A stretch of 64,000 nt of DNA from Alentia gelatinosa. Taxonomy: Eukaryota > Annelida > Polychaeta > Phyllodocida > Polynoidae. Below, in pieces: positions 61,560-64,000 of the stretch. A program made the translations under genes and the position numbers. The DNA lies in the NCBI GenBank assembly GCA_950022655.1, contig OX465581.1, positions 105,755,125-105,819,124 on the forward strand, read 5' to 3'. The notes under the pieces are model-generated. The model had not been told where the DNA came from and did not search any database. It saw only the letters and a program-made list of their open reading frames with translations. Every line of letters starts with the position of its first letter. The first letter of the stretch is position 1.

Positions 61560-64000
61560 ACGGACAATAGACTACTTCTGATGCTGATTTTTTGCATCAT
61601 AGACCCCGTCGGAAGGAGAGCAATTTATCTGTCGGTGTAGATCACAGTGCATAAGAGCGGTTTTAGGGTGACAAAAAGGCATATATGGTCCTGATGCAGG
61701 CTACGACTCAAATTTCAGGAAAGAATTTAGCCTAAAAACCTCTCAATTAGAAAAAATATGCTTTTAACATACCCCTAATTTATTTTGTAAATCTCCATTA
61801 ATACATATAGGGACTGATAGCTATGGGTTAGAGTCTTTTTATTAGACTTTTATTCATTCTGTAGTTATATAGTTCTTCCTTGTTCTTTTTATCATATATT
61901 TCTGAGAGTTGGGGGGTACATAGCTTTAATAACGAAGAGAATACTCCAATTTGCATCGTGGCAAATATCGAACATGTTCTATTGCATCGGTAAGGTATAT
62001 GATGCACACTGACACTGCATCTGTGTGCAACGTAGAGCATGTCGTTGTGCATCGTAGAGTGTGTCGTAAACCCTGTGCCACTGCCACAATGCACCCTCTC
62101 CATTTCACACAAATTCCGATTTTTCAACGTAAAGCGTTGGTATGTATCAGAAGCCCAGTGGGTTTGCGGTTTTAAGGGGTGGACCTAATGGGCTTCCAAT
62201 GCATACCAATGCGCTTAAGGACGCACACGTGTATTGAATTTAATGGACGTGGGGGTGTATCGGGAGCTCTGAATTCTGCATTGGCGTTGGTGGGTTCCAG
62301 TTCTAAAGTGGGATTCACATGAAGGTTCTAATGTACCTGAGACAGGTGTATTTCACACCTTTTCCCTAGTCTCAGACAATTTTCTTCTGGTACAAAAATA
62401 TCATAGCAAGCTGCTTTGGCAAGTCTCAAGAAACAATGGAGATTTGGTTTCACATGGAAGGACACACTTGGTACACAGTCTCAGACATAGTTCCAGTGAA
62501 TATTCACCTGGGACTCGTGCACCCTTGGAGTGAGGGGTGTGACAAACATGTGATCATGCTTACTGGCATCCTAATGGCTAGATTGGGTACCTTGTCGGCG
62601 ACTCAGCAGTGGGTTCATTTGTCTCACCAAAATGTGGATTGGAACCTTTCATTTTTGCGAATCTGCTGTATCTCTCAATAGAGGAGTAATAGAGGAGAAA
62701 ACAGGGGAAGTAGTGATCCCGTAATACAAGGCCAGTTGTAGTTTTTTCTTCAATCAGTAGACGATTTCTGCCACCTAATTAAACTGTTATTTTAGGTAAA
62801 TATTTCCACACTGGGTTGTCCGTCTGCATTCAATGAGTCCTGCTGCTCTGTAGTATGGATTATTTAAAGATGAAATACGGGAACTAATCTTGATGATAAT
62901 TTCAAAAACTGTGTAGTGATAATCTTGAACATTTCACGTCAAAATATATTTACACATGCCATACACGGTATGACAGTCATCAACGGAATGTCTGATACAA
63001 TAAGCCTAAGCCGCTGTACATCAGAAGCTAATGTTTAGATCATATGTTTAGATTATAAGTCACTCATTGGCTATTGAAATCAATGTTTATATAAAGCACA
63101 GACATGATTAGCCATTTCAAGGTAATTTTCAAGCGCGGATCATTTTGAGATCTCAGAACGAATGTAAAGGCTTCACTCCTCAGGCTCTGCATCACTCATC
63201 GTGATAACCAAGCATTCTAGTATCATCTGGCAGACGACAAATATACTCACACAGATATAACTCTCCTCACCCTGGCCAACTAGTATTGTTCTGGTTGACC
63301 TAGATCTAGCACAGCCCATATAATCCCATGATCCTCTTTTAAGTTTTAACCAGCAACCTGATGTTTCGTGAATGGCAAGCAGCATGATCAAGTGATCTAC
63401 GGCTATGACTCAGCCAGGCCATTGTATGCTTCAGGGGATTTCTATATAAACGTATTTTGGTAAGCCCAGTCAGTGAATAGTAGTGAGTGTCATGTTCGAC
63501 GAGTTGAATTATATATCTACCTCCGAGGTCAATAGAACACGTCAGGCATAGCTTCAAGTCAGAAAAGACCGTTAGAATTAACAGACCATGTCGTTAAAAT
63601 CGTTTTATCTCTACTTTGCGTGAAAACGATGAAAATGTATCCTGAAACTATGCCTGTTTCTATTTTCAGCATCGGATCATTGTGTCAAACAAAAAGTTAT
63701 TACCAGAGATTGGAGAAGAAATACAATCGATCTTTGATTTTATTCTCAAAATTACAAATGAAATACTGCGATATTAATGACTAAAAGGAAAGGAACATCG
63801 GGTGTTATTTATCAATATCTGAAAAGAAACAAACAAGTTCGGTAGTGCAATGACCCTATCCATACCAGTGATTCATTAAACAAGATTCCATGTAGGATGG
63901 TTAGTGGTACTAATACTTACTAAGCCTGTGATGTGGCTGTATGTGAACTATCCATTTTCCTACTGAAATATGGTATTTTATCAACTAATTCATCTTTTCG
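61560..64000. other. Non-coding DNA, no gene recognised
   Basis: AT-rich except the hairpin at 62132-62216 and its flanks. No supported coding exon or RNA gene is seen up to the window end. Confidence 0.45.
62132..62216. repeat. 85-bp imperfect palindrome
   Basis: The left arm (AAGCG TTGGTATGTATCAGAAGCCCA) and the reverse complement of the right arm (AAGCGCA TTGGTATGCATTGGAAGCCCA) match over about 26 bases with a 2-base gap and three mismatches, around a loop of about 30 nt. It may be a MITE core or foldback element; no target duplication seen. Confidence 0.65.

Noticed and set aside
1..64000. tRNA, rRNA or CRISPR features
   Set aside because: By eye I found no convincing cloverleaf, rRNA segment or regularly spaced repeat array. 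A covariance-model scan (tRNAscan-SE, Infernal) would be decisive.

Overview
The window is animal genomic DNA: AT-rich, with long non-coding stretches, GT-AG introns, abundant microsatellites and remnants of transposable elements. There are no bacterial-type operons. I cannot name the species. The potassium-channel exons fit a bilaterian or cnidarian invertebrate, and they differ from the canonical insect Shaker and vertebrate KCNA sequences.

The only gene I recognise with confidence is a Shaker/Kv1-type voltage-gated K+ channel locus on the + strand. A probable N-terminal exon (18311-18537, ending in phase 2) is followed by three tandem, full-core channel exons at 19972-21214, 25408-26650 and 32420-33662. 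Each is exactly 1243 nt including its stop, begins with the same phase-2 acceptor and a KYEN peptide, and encodes T1, S1-S6 and the pore. Exon 1 can join any one of them in frame to give three channels of about 489 residues that share an N-terminus. The third copy has no methionine until its residue 132, so it must be spliced from upstream. All three open frames stop at the same alignment column, about 10 residues after S6, using three different stop codons. Either these are alternative terminal exons for channels with almost no C-terminal tail, or the GT overlapping the stop in copies 1 and 2 is a donor to an exon I cannot see.

Layout. 1-7490 is AT-rich with no recognisable gene. 7490-18540 contains a series of GC-rich islands with triplet repeats, separated by AT-rich DNA; these are plausible promoters or alternative 5' exons of the channel gene. 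18311-33662 is the channel locus. 33663-44500 is non-coding, with promoter-like motifs near 38.16-38.84 kb and a CRE-like palindrome at 41.68 kb. 45175-46357 holds a long hairpin and a PIF/Harbinger-like MITE. About 49290-49645 holds a dead LINE reverse-transcriptase fragment on the minus strand. 54441-55546 holds long AT microsatellites. About 56980-57560 is a degenerate minisatellite. 60340-61556 holds an 81-bp direct-repeat pair and a decayed tyrosine-recombinase element. 62132-62216 is another hairpin.

The strongest candidate for something undescribed is the arrangement itself: one shared short N-terminal exon feeding three equal-length whole-channel exons. All three share an S4 segment lacking the first gating arginine and a common truncated Gly-rich C-terminus.
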